Shown: positions 47,844 to 57,934 of the stretch, piece after piece
How the letters are laid out: the number at the start of each line of letters is the position of its first letter
Position numbering within the stretch: the stretch's first letter is position 1
From: Patiria miniata
Lineage: Eukaryota; Echinodermata; Asteroidea; Valvatida; Asterinidae
Direction of reading: 5' to 3'
Assembly: GCF_015706575.1 (NCBI RefSeq)
Contig: NW_024037074.1
Span: 1,674,001-1,738,000, forward strand
Length of the DNA stretch: 64,000 nt
The notes under the pieces: model-generated
Database searches by the model: none
What the model was told of the DNA's origin: nothing
Seen by the model: only the letters and a program-made list of their open reading frames with translations
Position numbers and translations under genes: made by a program

Positions 47844-48542
47844 TTTGGCCACAGTTTATCTCCCAAATGGCGAACAGATAACTATTCATTCCCCTGCATG
47901 TTACAGACATAGACAACAGGGCCGGTGTGCCGGCAAATTTGCTGCACAAAACGTTTCTATTTTCGTAAATTCATGCTTGACAGATGGACTTGATGGATAC
48001 AGAGGCTAGCTTTCGCATACAGTACATGTACGTCTAGTCTGCATCTGCAGCCGGCCGCAGACGAGGAAATTTGTTATGCGATCCCACAATGCGTCTGGGT
48101 GACCTTGCAAATTGTGCTGGACATTGTAATATTATCGGAAGTGAACTTTTCCCAATTTTTCTACAGTACGAAATTTTGACAAATTTGGAGGGATGCTGAG
48201 CTTACTGTATCAATTCAGCTCAGGGACATTGCTTTTAAAAATCCTTATGTAGATGCTGGATCTGGGGCTAAGTACCGGTGCGTCAGGTAGTGCAAGCAAA
48301 GATCGTATGTGCAAAGCCTCCGCAGAGTTTTCGTACAGCATGACTCTGACGTCACGTACTTACTCCGCACGTACGTACGTACCAGCGCCGTACCAGCATA
48401 CAACGTTTCCGCATCATTGCGTTAAAAGTCGTACGCGGGAATACCTTGCGCGGATGTATGTAACAAAATAGTGTGCTACGTGTGCGCACTGTTGTGCAGC
48501 TGGTATCTGCGGATTGCGCATTGCGATATCATAACAAACAAG
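47844..48542. promoter_or_regulatory. Head-to-head promoter region between PKC and ISCA2
   Basis: The 699 bp between the two divergent start codons hold both 5' UTRs and presumably both promoters. Words seen: ATCCCACAATGCGTCT at 48081-48096, which resembles the ZNF143/SBF (CCCAYAATGC) element; TCGGAAGTG at 48135-48143, ETS/GABP-like; a complete palindromic CRE TGACGTCA at 48347-48354; a GTAC-repeat run near 48366-48382; and AAGATGGCGGC at 48540-48550, a YY1-type word over the ISCA2 start. No TATA box is obvious for either gene. This composition is typical of bidirectional housekeeping promoters. Transcription start sites cannot be placed from sequence alone. Confidence 0.6.
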
Positions 48543-48592
48543 ATGGCGGCGTACATAAGAAAGTGTTGTGCAACGAGACTCGCGATGGGAAG
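48543..48592 (+). CDS. ISCA2: ISCA2 exon 1 (mitochondrial Fe-S cluster assembly 2)
   Basis: ISCA2 is an A-type iron-sulfur scaffold/carrier of the mitochondrial matrix. With ISCA1 and IBA57 it is needed to make [4Fe-4S] clusters for proteins such as aconitase and lipoyl synthase. This exon supplies the start codon and the beginning of an Arg/Lys-containing targeting peptide (MAAYIRKCCATRLAMG plus two bases). The ATG is preceded by AACAAG and lies inside a YY1-type ATGGCGGC word. The donor is AAG/GTAGGC in phase 2. The whole gene is four exons, 477 nt, 158 residues; the human protein has 154. It is divergent from the PKC gene. Confidence 0.9.
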
Positions 48593-49526
48593 GTAGGCAA
48601 AATTGTGGTTTTCCTTTTCCTTCACGTTTGAACATAGTGGCGTCAGTTACTATCATTATCCCTAGACCCTGGCTTCGTGGTTGGAACTCACCTAATCAGC
48701 TGGCGAAGGCCAGATTCAGATTTACTTTTCGAGATCGCAGTGCACGTATTTTCTTGCCAACTTGTCTGCTAGCTTGTTCTACTTCCAATTCCGGTTGGCA
48801 AAGACAGTGCACAAACCGATGGGGGCTGTCACTCAGCATAGCTCAGGCTGTGAGTGAGTGACCTACTTAAAACTTTTATTTGATTCTTCCTCATTCAATA
48901 TATCATTAAGTAATAAGTGATAATCTTTTCGCTCATTGTTGTATTGGTAATTTGAAATATGATTTTAAAAGTTAGGACACCTCTAGTCCGTTTAGTTTAT
49001 ACTATCTGACTATAGGACACATCAAATCTATTGAAATTAGGCCTACTATTAAATTCCGCAATTCTGAAATGACCTTTGCAGCCTCAAGCAGTCTTTTTTT
49101 ATATAGATTAACTCTAGGTTTCTATAATTTTTGATCAGAATTTAGGAAGAAAATGTGACTTTCTAAATAGTTTTAGCAGTTTTTAGGCCAAGCATTAGTA
49201 AACAAATAAACCACTTTCTTGTCCTGCCCGCTACCTTATCCTGCTCGTCTCTCTTTTTTTTTTTACTCATGCCCCACAGAGGGATCAAGGCATCTTTTTA
49301 ACTTTGATTATTTATGGCTGAAACTTCCCTTATTTCGTTTTCTATGTTGTATTTTGTTTCAAATATATATAATTTTCAAACTTAGTCAGTGTTTGCCACA
49401 TTAATGTGACTGATATTTAAGTTAAAAAAAAACAGTCTAGATTTCAAATTCAGGGAACACAACTTTTCACAAACTTTAGCATGCATCGCTTTGTGGCTCA
49501 CCCTGCAGAGGAAGTCTTGAAACACA
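48593..49526. other. ISCA2 intron 1, first part
   Basis: AT-rich intron with T runs. A CTTGTCCTGCCCGCTACC patch near 49220 resembles part of the GGCCAAGTAAA repeats. No exon. Confidence 0.4.
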
Positions 49527-49745
49527 AACCCTAACCTTCCCAACTCCATCAAAATCCATCCCCCTTTTGGGGGGATTTTGGTATGCAAGCCATGGGTACC
49601 AAGTCCATCAAAATCCACCTATAGCAGATTTTATGGTGGATATTGGCTGTTTGGGTCCAGAAGCATTATGTGAAGCAGAGTCAGTGATGGATGTTGGTGG
49701 ACTTGGTACTGTTCTTAGTAAAACTCAGTAAGGAGTTAGAGTTAA
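49527..49745. repeat. Word-repeat locus 5 (AACCCTAACC ... GTTAGAGTTAA)
   Basis: AACCCTAACC at 49527-49536 and GTTAGAGTTAA at 49735-49745 border the locus. Inside, TCCATCAAAATCCA occurs at 49546 and 49602, with inverse-type GGGGGGATTTTGG, GGTGGATATTGG and GGTGGACTTGGTAC words. Confidence 0.65.
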
Positions 49746-49909
49746 TGGAGTAGGATCATCAGTGTCCAGAATTCAGAAGTACATGGAAGTCATGATGTCC
49801 ATGACATCAGACCATTATCAACACAAAAATCCTCTATTTATACTAGAAATGTTATTGTTTTATTGCAAACAGTGGTATCAGGGGAAAATTGTAGTATTCT
49901 GATGCTCAA

Positions 49910-50163
49910 GCCAAAAAAAATAGTTCTGCTCCCGGTTTCCCTACCTACCCTATTCTGACAGCCCTTACCCGAATTTCTTTTATGAGAAAAAAACACCCCA
50001 AACCATAAATTTCTACCTTGTACCCTTGACTACACGCAGACACCTCCATATGATCGTACACAAAAAAATTTGCAAAGAAAATTCCCTACCTACCTACCCT
50101 ATTTTCGAATGCCGTGTAATCGGAAGCAGAATTTCTTTTTGGGGGGGGGGGGGGAGGGGCCTA
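49910..50163. mobile_element. MITE family W, copy 2
   Basis: GCCAAAAAAAATAGTTCTGC to GGAAGCAGAATTTC plus a long G run; matches 7998-8272, including GACACCTCCATATGATCGTA. Confidence 0.78.
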
Positions 50164-50264
50164 ATTTGTTGTTACCTAAAAATGTTAGGGAAATATTTCT
50201 TAGTTCTGAAACCATGCTTTCCAACTCAGTTGTCATTATGTAGTGACTGATCATCATTGAGTTT

Positions 50265-50796
50265 GTGGTGAAAAAAAAGTGGGAATGATCTGGACCCAAA
50301 TTGAAGAAAATATTAAAAATATGTAGCAATTATCAAAACGAGTGCAAATGAGATATGTTATAAGCTGGTGTTTTAGATATATTTGGTGAAAATTTCATCC
50401 ATTTAACTATTTTGAAGAAAGGCGCAAGCAAAGAGCACGCGCAAAAATACACTCTGACCACGGTTCCATTGTTCAACAAATTTATTGAAATTGCGTACTG
50501 TTGTGAAGCATTGCAATAACAAATAAAAACCTAGTCATGGTGACTGACTCACTTGAAGTTATGGACACATTTAAAAAAAAAAAGCAAAACCAATTTCGTG
50601 TGCAGACTGGAAAATGAGCCATTTCAATGAAAATGGCATAACTCCTCACCACAGCCACTTATTTGAAAATTCAAAATTCCTGTGGAAGACAAGGTTATAA
50701 CCATTCATTTGAAACACTCAGTGTTTTTTGCAATATATACTCTATTTGCCACTACAAAATGGTGAACTTGGGTCCAGATCATTCTGACTCGCCCTG
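50265..50796. mobile_element. Mariner-like MITE in ISCA2 intron 1
   Basis: The right end TTGGGTCCAGATCATTCTGA then CTCGCCCTG is mirrored by GAATGATCTGGACCCAA at 50283-50299; the extreme left end is eroded. The right edge ends CCCTGTA, as for the other CAGGG-ended elements. Confidence 0.65.
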
Positions 50797-50915
50797 TATA
50801 GTATTCTATATCCTGAGTGGGATGCTTTTGAAGGCCAGTGAGGGAACACAATTTGGCTTTTGGGTACCTGAAATTCTGATGATCATATGCTAATTTCTAT
50901 GTTATTCTTTTCTAG

Positions 50916-51045
50916 TGTTCTGAGAGGCTACAGGTTCCATCAAATTTGCCAGAAAAGTCCGTTAGCAAAACAGTTCTCAGCAAGTGCAAGTACCAAAGCC
51001 GAAGCCACAGAAGACACTATCAACATCACTGACAGTTGTGTTAAG
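50916..51045 (+). CDS. ISCA2: ISCA2 exon 2 (targeting peptide end, mature start)
   Basis: This 130-nt exon, after a TTCTAG acceptor, completes a Ser codon and encodes the rest of a mitochondrial presequence (basic, then a Ser/Ala-rich FSASAS tract). The mature N-terminus ITDSCVK follows, matching LTDSCVQ of vertebrate ISCA2. It ends in phase 0 at GTAACA. The 2.3-kb intron before it contains two MITEs and one word-repeat locus. Confidence 0.93.
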
Positions 51046-51331
51046 GTAACAAAAAAACTTGATTAAATCAAATTAAGCTTTTTGTATTAGAGAAGGGGAA
51101 ACATTGAGGTCACAAATTGCGAATAATACTTCTTTTAAGAATTAGACAGTGCATGTATTTAGAATAGAAGCCGTATCCTGTCGGAGTGATCCCCGTTTGC
51201 TATTTCTCAGGTTTGCAGCATTGCTAATGTTGCTTGCATCATGACTTTGGGCATGATCCCTGGCGACATGGCAAAAATAACTAGCACCCTTTGAACAAAG
51301 ACATTGACAGAACGGGGAAACGCCAACATAA

Positions 51332-51403
51332 GGCTGGATAACTCAGTTGGTAGAGCACCGGAACGGCAATCCGGAGGTTGCAGGTTCAAACCCCGCTCCA
51401 GTC
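51332..51403 (+). mobile_element. tRNA-like sequence (SINE head or tRNA pseudogene)
   Basis: 72 nt with a 7-bp acceptor stem (GGCTGGA/TCCAGTC, one G-T), a D arm ACTCAGTTGGTAGAGC, an anticodon stem CCGGA/TCCGG around loop ACGGCAA, and a B box GGTTCAAACCC. The anticodon position would read GGC (Ala), which eukaryotes do not normally use. Position 33 is C rather than T, and the T stem has a mismatch. I call it a tRNA-derived repeat rather than a working tRNA. Confidence 0.7.
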
Positions 51404-51535
51404 AATTTCTTTGTTCAATTAAAGAAATGATTCATAAATACCTAAGACAGTTTGCCCATTCCTATTGGTCGAGAGCCTGTCACGTGGCCGGTGTTAAGAT
51501 TGGTAACACATATTTCCTCTGTTTGTTGAAACCAG

Positions 51536-51657
51536 CAACTCTCCAGGATTAATGAAGGTGACAAGCATCTGAGGGTTTTAGTGGAGGGAGGCGGCTGCTC
51601 AGGGTTTCAGTGCAAATTTCAACTGGACTCGCAACAAAACATCACTGAAGAAGACAG
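51536..51657 (+). CDS. ISCA2: ISCA2 exon 3 (first cluster-ligand Cys)
   Basis: The exon has 122 nt and starts after ACCAG. It encodes [14 protein letters not shown], then [13 protein letters not shown], then a loop ending EED plus two bases. Cys at about residue 81 in GGGCSGF is the first of the three conserved Fe-S ligands of A-type scaffolds. Intron 2, just upstream, carries a tRNA-derived insertion. The donor is AG/GTACAC. Confidence 0.96.
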
Positions 51658-52137
51658 GTACACAATTAAAAAAGAATAATAATCTTTGGAATTTCTCATT
51701 TTAGACCCCCTTCGTGGTTGGTCGGTTGGTAGGTCTGTCACTGGAAAATCGACCAACAACGGGCCCCCTAAGTTTCCCATAAAATATAACTACCAATTGA
51801 CCAAAAATTGACCAAGTGCAGTGCTGTTGTCAGTAAATGCACTCTTGACCAAAGTTTTCGAAACCCGCCCCTTTGTCTTGATCGATGCGCATGTGCGTTT
51901 ATTTTGCATATGAAGTGAGACATTCCGGAACAGGGCCAGAGCTTATTGTGCACTCGCCCTTGTTAAATTACATTTCACTTAGCTGTAGATTTTCAGTCAA
52001 TTTCTGTGTTCAACTTTAAAATAGTTATAACACACCTTGTCAGTTTCCCGTGGTGGTTTATTTGAAAAAAACCTGCAACTGTAGTTAGAATTTCAAAGGG
52101 GAAAAAGGAAATGACTGATGTTTGAATCTCAAATCAA
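51658..52137. other. ISCA2 intron 3, first part; short inverted words
   Basis: A TTGGTCGGTTGGTAGGTC and TACCAATTGACCAAAAATTGACC stretch at 51717-51812 suggests an old inverted repeat. Otherwise nothing. Confidence 0.35.
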
Positions 52138-53352
52138 CAGGGTGAGTCAAAAAGAAAGTGACCGAATTTGAAAATATTTTAAAGATATTTGGCTTGCTCC
52201 ATTTCAGAAAAAATACCAAAGGGATAAAGTACATCTTATTGACTTTTTACTGAAAATTTCATGTAGTTTGCATACTCTTTTCCCAAGTTATGTCTGTTTC
52301 AATAAAAGATCACAAAACTCGGCTGTCAAGCACTGATCATTAACCGTTCTAGGAACTGATGAATACCCATTGAGTACAATGAAACATCCATGGACGTTTT
52401 TCCCACCTTGATGAATGAACGAGAACTTTCTAAGGAAAACGTACAAAAATCGCCATCAATTTTTTTAGAATTAAAAGAGTTTCTCATATTCAAAACACAA
52501 AATCTGCCGGTAAAAATAATGTTTCAGTCTTGATTTCAATTATTAAAATCCCATTGGTATTTGAATGCTTGTGTGTAATCTGTGAGTCTCACTATTAAAG
52601 GGAATATACAACATTTGCAAACATCGACAAATAAAACTACCAGGTTTTTACGAAATACCTCACTAGGATGTTGGTTAATGACAGTCTAAAGCATCCTGTA
52701 AAATTATGGCACTTGGTGTGAAGTCATTTTCAAGAAAATGGTATTTTAGTATAAATTTCCAACGGTGGTCGGCCGACCACCGTTGGACTATTTTTCAACT
52801 ATTTTTCAACTACTGCTCCAAATTTACCATTTTGTTCAGTCAAAATTTTGTTTGCTATTGGTTACATGTTCATGAACGGGTGCAGGCCAGCTAGACTGGT
52901 TCCCTGACCTAACAATTTTCTGGCATCTATAAATTGATCCATTTCATCTTTAGTGGAGTCAGGGAACCAGACTACTTGAACGTTTTTGTTTTTCTTGGCT
53001 TTTCCAGCATTTTCGAACACAAAACTTCAAACATGTCAGTGTAACAATATTTGACCTATTATACTAACCCCTCAAATAGTTCATTTTTAAAAATATCAGC
53101 AAAAGCCAATGATGTACATTCCCTTTAAGCTCAATAGCTTCCAATGGCATACCATGGACAGCTATAAAAATGGGTTCTTTTAGTTAAACATGCATAACTT
53201 CTGATGGCATGGATCAATTTCAGTAATTCTTTTTTTTTTCAGATAAGTGGGAGAACATGCTCTTTTAAGACATACTTCATTGGTGTATCAAATTTGATAA
53301 CTTTTCAGAAAAAAATCTTTATTCCGAGTCAATTTCATTTGGACTCCCCCTG
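52138..53352. mobile_element. CAGGG-ended mariner-like element in ISCA2 intron 3, with nested MITE A
   Basis: Left end CAGGGTGAGTCAAAAAGAAA and right end TTTCATTTGGACTCCCCCTG are inverted repeats over about 25 bp with few mismatches. Family A copy 8 (52597-53127) lies within it. The right end is five bases before the AG/exon 4 junction of ISCA2. No TA duplication is evident. Confidence 0.7.
52597..53127. mobile_element. MITE family A, copy 8
   Basis: AAAGGGAATATACAACATTT to GATGTACATTCCCTTTAA. The central palindrome at 52759-52786 is perfect, with ACGG/CCGT arms where copy 5 has ACGC/GCGT. Confidence 0.9.
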
Positions 53353-53357
53353 TGCAG

Positions 53358-53532
53358 GGTGTTTGAGCAAGACGGTGTGAAGGTGATAGTGGACGAGGTG
53401 TCTCTGGGTTACATCAAGGGTGCAACGGTGGACTACCACCAGGAGTTGATTCGCTCTGCTTTCAGGATCACCAATATCCCCATGTCTGAGAACGGCTGCT
53501 CATGTGGTGTCTCTTTCTCCCTCAAGTTATAA
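53358..53532 (+). CDS. ISCA2: ISCA2 exon 4 (C-X-C ligands and stop)
   Basis: The 175-nt final exon completes an Arg codon, then reads VFEQDG, a beta-strand region, [10 protein letters not shown], and the C-terminal [12 protein letters not shown] followed by TAA. The C-X-C pair (about residues 148 and 150) gives the other two cluster ligands. All three ligands are intact, so the gene looks functional. The acceptor TGTGCAG sits five bases beyond the end of a transposon terminal repeat, and the pyrimidine tract is transposon sequence (see findings). Confidence 0.97.
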
Positions 53533-53667
53533 TGGAAGATGTGTTGATAGCTAAAATGAGGTACGTTTTGTAATATTGGATTTCGCCCCTCATTGATGTG
53601 ATCTTTTTTTTTATAATTTGATGGAATAGCATGCATTCCTTCTCATAGTTAAATCCTTGTTTACTTT

Positions 53668-54249
53668 AACCCTAACAACCCTGAGCCCATCAAGCTCCAA
53701 CAGCGGGTTTTGCTTGATTTTGGCAGGGTTGGTACCGAACACTGGCCAGCTAGTGTTGGACTTTGATTGACTGGGTACCAAAGGCCCAGGGAGACCCTGT
53801 TGAATTTTGTGAGGTTCGGGGCAGAAGGGCATGAGATTTGTGAACACGTTGGAGTTTGAGGGAGTTCACTGGCATTTCTTCGTGGGTATGCTCACCCACG
53901 GTCTTCAGCACAGTTTGTGGTCAAATGTGCATGTACATGGGAGTTCACAGGCATTTCTTCGTGGGTACGCTCACCCACGGTCCCCAGTACAGTTCCTGGT
54001 CAAATATATTGCTTTATTTTGTTAGGTTTGGTACCATCCCTATCCAATCACTCGACAATGCATAGGCCCATCCATACCAAGTCAATCAAACTCCAACAGT
54101 TGGAGCTTGGCAGGTTTAGTACTGTTCCCCGTACAAGGCCTGTTGGAGTTTGGCAGTTTTGGTACCAGTGCTTACAGACCTGTATGCAGCTGTTGAAATT
54201 TGTTAGGTTTGGTATCCTTTCTAGTGCAAGAGCCTAGGGGGTTAGGGTT
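53668..54249. repeat. Word-repeat locus 6 (AACCCTAAC ... GTTAGGGTT)
   Basis: AACCCTAAC at 53668-53676 and GTTAGGGTT at 54241-54249. Between them lie about nine imperfect TTGGAGTTTGGCAGGTTTGG and GGTACC phrases, some inverse (ATCAAACTCCAACAG, CCATCAAGCTCCAACAG). A 79-bp direct duplication sits inside (53862-54005). Confidence 0.75.
53862..54005. repeat. 79-bp period direct duplication
   Basis: GAGTTCACTGGCATTTCTTC and GAGTTCACAGGCATTTCTTC start two units 79 bp apart, each with GTGGGTA-GCTCACCCACGGT and CAGT-GTGGTCAAAT. Confidence 0.88.
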
Positions 54250-54385
54250 AATCAAACCTGTACATGTTTTACAGTGTAAGTGCTTCTGTAATTGCCGGAT
54301 TTCAGGCTTTTTCAAATTGTGAATCACATATTGGCACCATACATTTGTTTAAAAAGTCTTCGTTTCCTCCATTCCTCAAATTTCA

Positions 54386-54511
54386 GGCAAACATTTTCAT
54401 GGCCCCCAGCTCTTCCTGTATGAAGACCCTGGAATCCAGCAAAATCGGAATGACCTCATCTTCATTGTGTTACATGTTGAAAACACTGAACGATACTCCA
54501 GAAATGTGCTG
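54386..54511 (+). other. Exon-like open segment, unassigned
   Basis: After TTTCAG a frame stays open to GTGCTG/GTCAGT and reads with a protein-like, beta-strand-rich composition (residues such as QLFLYEDPG then NDLIFIVLHVENTE). I could not assign a family. It may be an exon of an unseen gene, a 3' UTR piece of ISCA2, or chance. Confidence 0.25.
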
Positions 54512-55221
54512 GTCAGTTTTGATGTTGGCTTTGTGTCTTTATCATATTCATTTAACTTTTTATTGAAACAGGAAAAAATTTACTTTTTTCCATTTTGGAC
54601 GTTTTCAACTCTCTGTAAATGTGACTTTATTTTGAGTTACTCTTTTACCCTTAAGGCACAAAATATATGGCTGAATTATTGTTGGGCTGCAAATACTTCC
54701 AAATTTGTATATAGTAATTATTCCATAACTAAATGTGGGGAATTTTTGTTTGGTTTATGTCTCGGTCAAAAGTGAAAATTGTTAGAAACAAATAACAATT
54801 TCAAAACAAAGTCAATTTTTCGGGGTGAAACTTGAAAACAGCACGGGGAGAACAGTTTTAACTTCCACAAGGATCTGTTTTGTCTAACTGGACCTCAGTT
54901 ATGACCTGTATTATTTGTAACACATTTACATAATTTACTCCCCGGTTATCAATGGCCAAACTTCTTGTGCGTGTTTCAGCAGTTTTACACATTACAAAAG
55001 GAAACAAAAAGGGAGACAGAACTTTGTTTGATATGCCATTGATCCCCTTTGATACTTGCAGAACTATTACAGGGTCACATTTAATAACAAAAGCATTGAA
55101 ATTAATTTCACACAGTAACATTGTTTGTGTGTTAATATCCATGACTCTGAACTATTTCAGAATAGTGGAAAATCCCAATTTGGTTTAGGAATGTTTAAAA
55201 AATTTGTTGACATTGTCCATA
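54512..55221. other. Intergenic AT-rich sequence
   Basis: No bounded repeat or gene recognised. Confidence 0.35.
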
Positions 55222-55599
55222 TTAGGCCCCCCCCAAAAAAATATCCGGTCTCTGGTCAGACCAAAGTTTCGGAATTGACGTGGCGACGCAGCTTTTTTTT
55301 CTTTTTCTTTTTTCTTCAAGCTTGGATTGTACAGACAAAGTGGGGTACTATTTTGCTTTGTTGGTGTCCTCATGTACATTGGTGTCCTCCATAATTTGCC
55401 TTGGTGCTCTCGATCATTTGCCTTGGTGCAATTTCCCATTCCTTGGTGCTCTTTGGTAAAAACAATTGAGGAGGTGCGGCAATAGAGGGCGCTGTTGGAG
55501 CTACCGCGGAACATTTTGGAAAAAAAAAAGATTGACGCGCATGATTAAAATCGACGCGCGCACTGACCAGAGACCGACTTATTTTTTTTTTTGGCCTTA
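55222..55599. mobile_element. MITE family G, copy 3 (reverse)
   Basis: TTAGGCCCCCCCC to GGCCTTA, the reverse complement of 288-660, including CTTGGTGCTCTCGATCATTT and GGGCGCTGTTGGAGCTACCG. Its right edge is shared with family F copy 2. Confidence 0.85.
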
Positions 55600-55962
55600 G
55601 GCCAAAAAAAAAAAGTCTCCGGTTTCTGGTATGCGCGCGCGTCGCCGTAGCCATGCGCGTCGGCAAAATGAAAAAGTTTTTTTTCAATGAAAGATGATGC
55701 CTCAAAACCGCCAAACTCACTGGTTTGACTGGAATTCTGCTGCTGCACAATTTTAACGTGTTTTTAGATTGGGTTATGGTCAAGAATAAGCTTTATGTGG
55801 CCTCTCTGGACTCCCATACATTTGCACTAAGTTTAGTCGGGCACCATTTGCAGTCATCAGCCGACATTTGAAGCAAAAAAAAAAAAAAAAAAGCCGCGTC
55901 GCCGCACCACTTTTTGGGCAAGCTCCATACCAGAAACCGGAGACTTTTTTTGGGGGCCTTAT
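55597..55962. mobile_element. MITE family F, copy 2 (reverse), abutting family G
   Basis: TTAGGCCAAAAAAAAAAAGT to ACTTTTTTTGGGGGCCTTA. The reverse of 43159-43538, with the same AGATGATGCCTCAAAACCGC phrase. The TTA between G and F is shared. Confidence 0.85.
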
Positions 55963-57934
55963 TGTTAACTTTTTTTTTTACTCCTCTGGGTGCTAGTGCT
56001 ATATGTTATGCCACTTGAGGCAGTCGCTTGACCATTTTAAGATTTCTGAACAAATGATCAACCTCAAGTTTAATTCAGAGTAGCAGTTTTTTACATTAAA
56101 TACAGGTTTGCTATGTTGATTGATGGCCTGCCAGGCTTTTAAATTGTATTTAGTGAAAAACAAATGTGCCAAGTATTTGTGCATGTGCTAATAAGCCTCA
56201 ATGACAGCCACGCTTTGATTACTTGTGCGCTTTTCTATCGGGCGACGAAACCATTGTTCCCACCAGGCTGCCATATGAAAGCGCACATGGGCCTTATGCA
56301 CAAGTTGGCCATTTTTGTTGAGTTCCCAAAAGTATTTCATTAATTGTTAACTGTTGAATTGGGGTGGCGCCAGACTATTTATTTATGCAGGCATAATGCA
56401 GCCTTGTTTTTGGTACTGTCTTCTTCTTTTTTAAATCTGGCTTTAAACATTAGGGACTGTTTAATTTTAAATTATTCATTGAAACGGACTGGAATTAATT
56501 AGTAATTAACTTGCTTTCATTTATCTTCGCAAGATCAAAGAATTAAGTTTTTACTTCACTTTCAATTCAATATGGCCGACTCGTGAATAAGACCCATGTA
56601 AAAAAAAGTGTGACGTCATCAGTACAGAGGCTTATTGAGATGTAAACCTAAAGCTTCTGCCTGAAGATGACATCACTGTGTTCGTCCTGAATGTAGAAAC
56701 TTAAAGAGTAAAGAGAATGGGGGTACCAAGGTACATTTCAAGAACCATTTACATGGTGTAACTGTAGCAGGAGTCACCGCAAGATTGTGTATGTGGTCGG
56801 CTTTATTGTTTACTGTATTGTTAAGGTTGACAAAGGTGTTAACCAACTTGACATCAACAAGTGAGTGGAGACTGATTTGTCCAATTGTTGTACCTAATCC
56901 AATTATGGCTCAGCAGTCAAGATAACTGTTAACAGTTATGGATCAACAAAGGCAAGTTACTGTAAACATTGAGCTGCAAACTTGCCAACAGGAAACTGTT
57001 ACCTGGTAAACAATAGGCTGTAGCTGCATGGTGTGATGTAAAGCAGTAGGCTAGTAATTACAAATTAGGATATAAAGTTGTTGGGAATTCTAGACCAGCT
57101 TTACACATGTATTGAAAACGGAGGTTGTTAGCGCTAAACCATACAACATTGCAGACCTTTCGTAATCCTCCCCACAAAAGGAATTAGAGGCGCATTGCCT
57201 TGCTGCTAATTAGGAATTAACCATTAAGCCAGAGATGATAAGCAACTTAGGTATGAAGCTTTTGCAGACAAGATGATTGCGCTACACACTTTTTATGATA
57301 GAAAGTGTAGAAACACAAGAGTCGGTCCATGTTGGTGCACCATATAATATCTATAGCCCTACAAGTTTTTTTGTTTTTTTTTAAAGCAAAAACCCAAAAC
57401 ACCCCCTCCCCCCCCCCCAAAAAAAAAAAACGGGGAAAAATAAACAAACACCAACATATATGAGCAAGGGATAAACACAGTATATTTATTGCGTGATTTG
57501 TAACAAATGAACATGCAGCCGGAGCTATACCAAGGTTTTGGAAATAAAACCTTATAATTCACTGAATGGACTCATTGAATTTATTAAGTTATCAGCAATG
57601 TGTTTAAGATGTACAACACCAAAAGTTGATATTTATATCTGTTGATGTTCTTGTTTATGCTCAAGTTTAACATGTTGCTACAAAGGCTTACTAACTGTAC
57701 ATAAATAAAATGAGATAATATATGTTAACTACAACCGTTTTTCCTTGGATGATTATTACTTGTGTGACCTTACTTAGCACCATCAGTGGGTAGTCCCTGC
57801 TCTTGAGTTACGGATTCTTAAACAAATCTTCAACAATGGGAATCAACAGGGGCTTTCAACTATTATGTCCTGCAAAATGTCTCAATTCATCAGAATATCA
57901 AACTGAGTGACATATCGAAATGAAGAGCTGAATG
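55963..57934. other. Intergenic, no gene
   Basis: AT-rich sequence with a C run near 57406-57418. No repeat with clear ends and no coding feature. Confidence 0.35.

Noticed and set aside
47469..47852. Extension of the PKC start to 47852 (MAK before MVVFNG)
   Set aside because: The codon at 47850-47852 is GTG on the minus strand, not ATG. The family begins MVVFNG, which starts at 47843.
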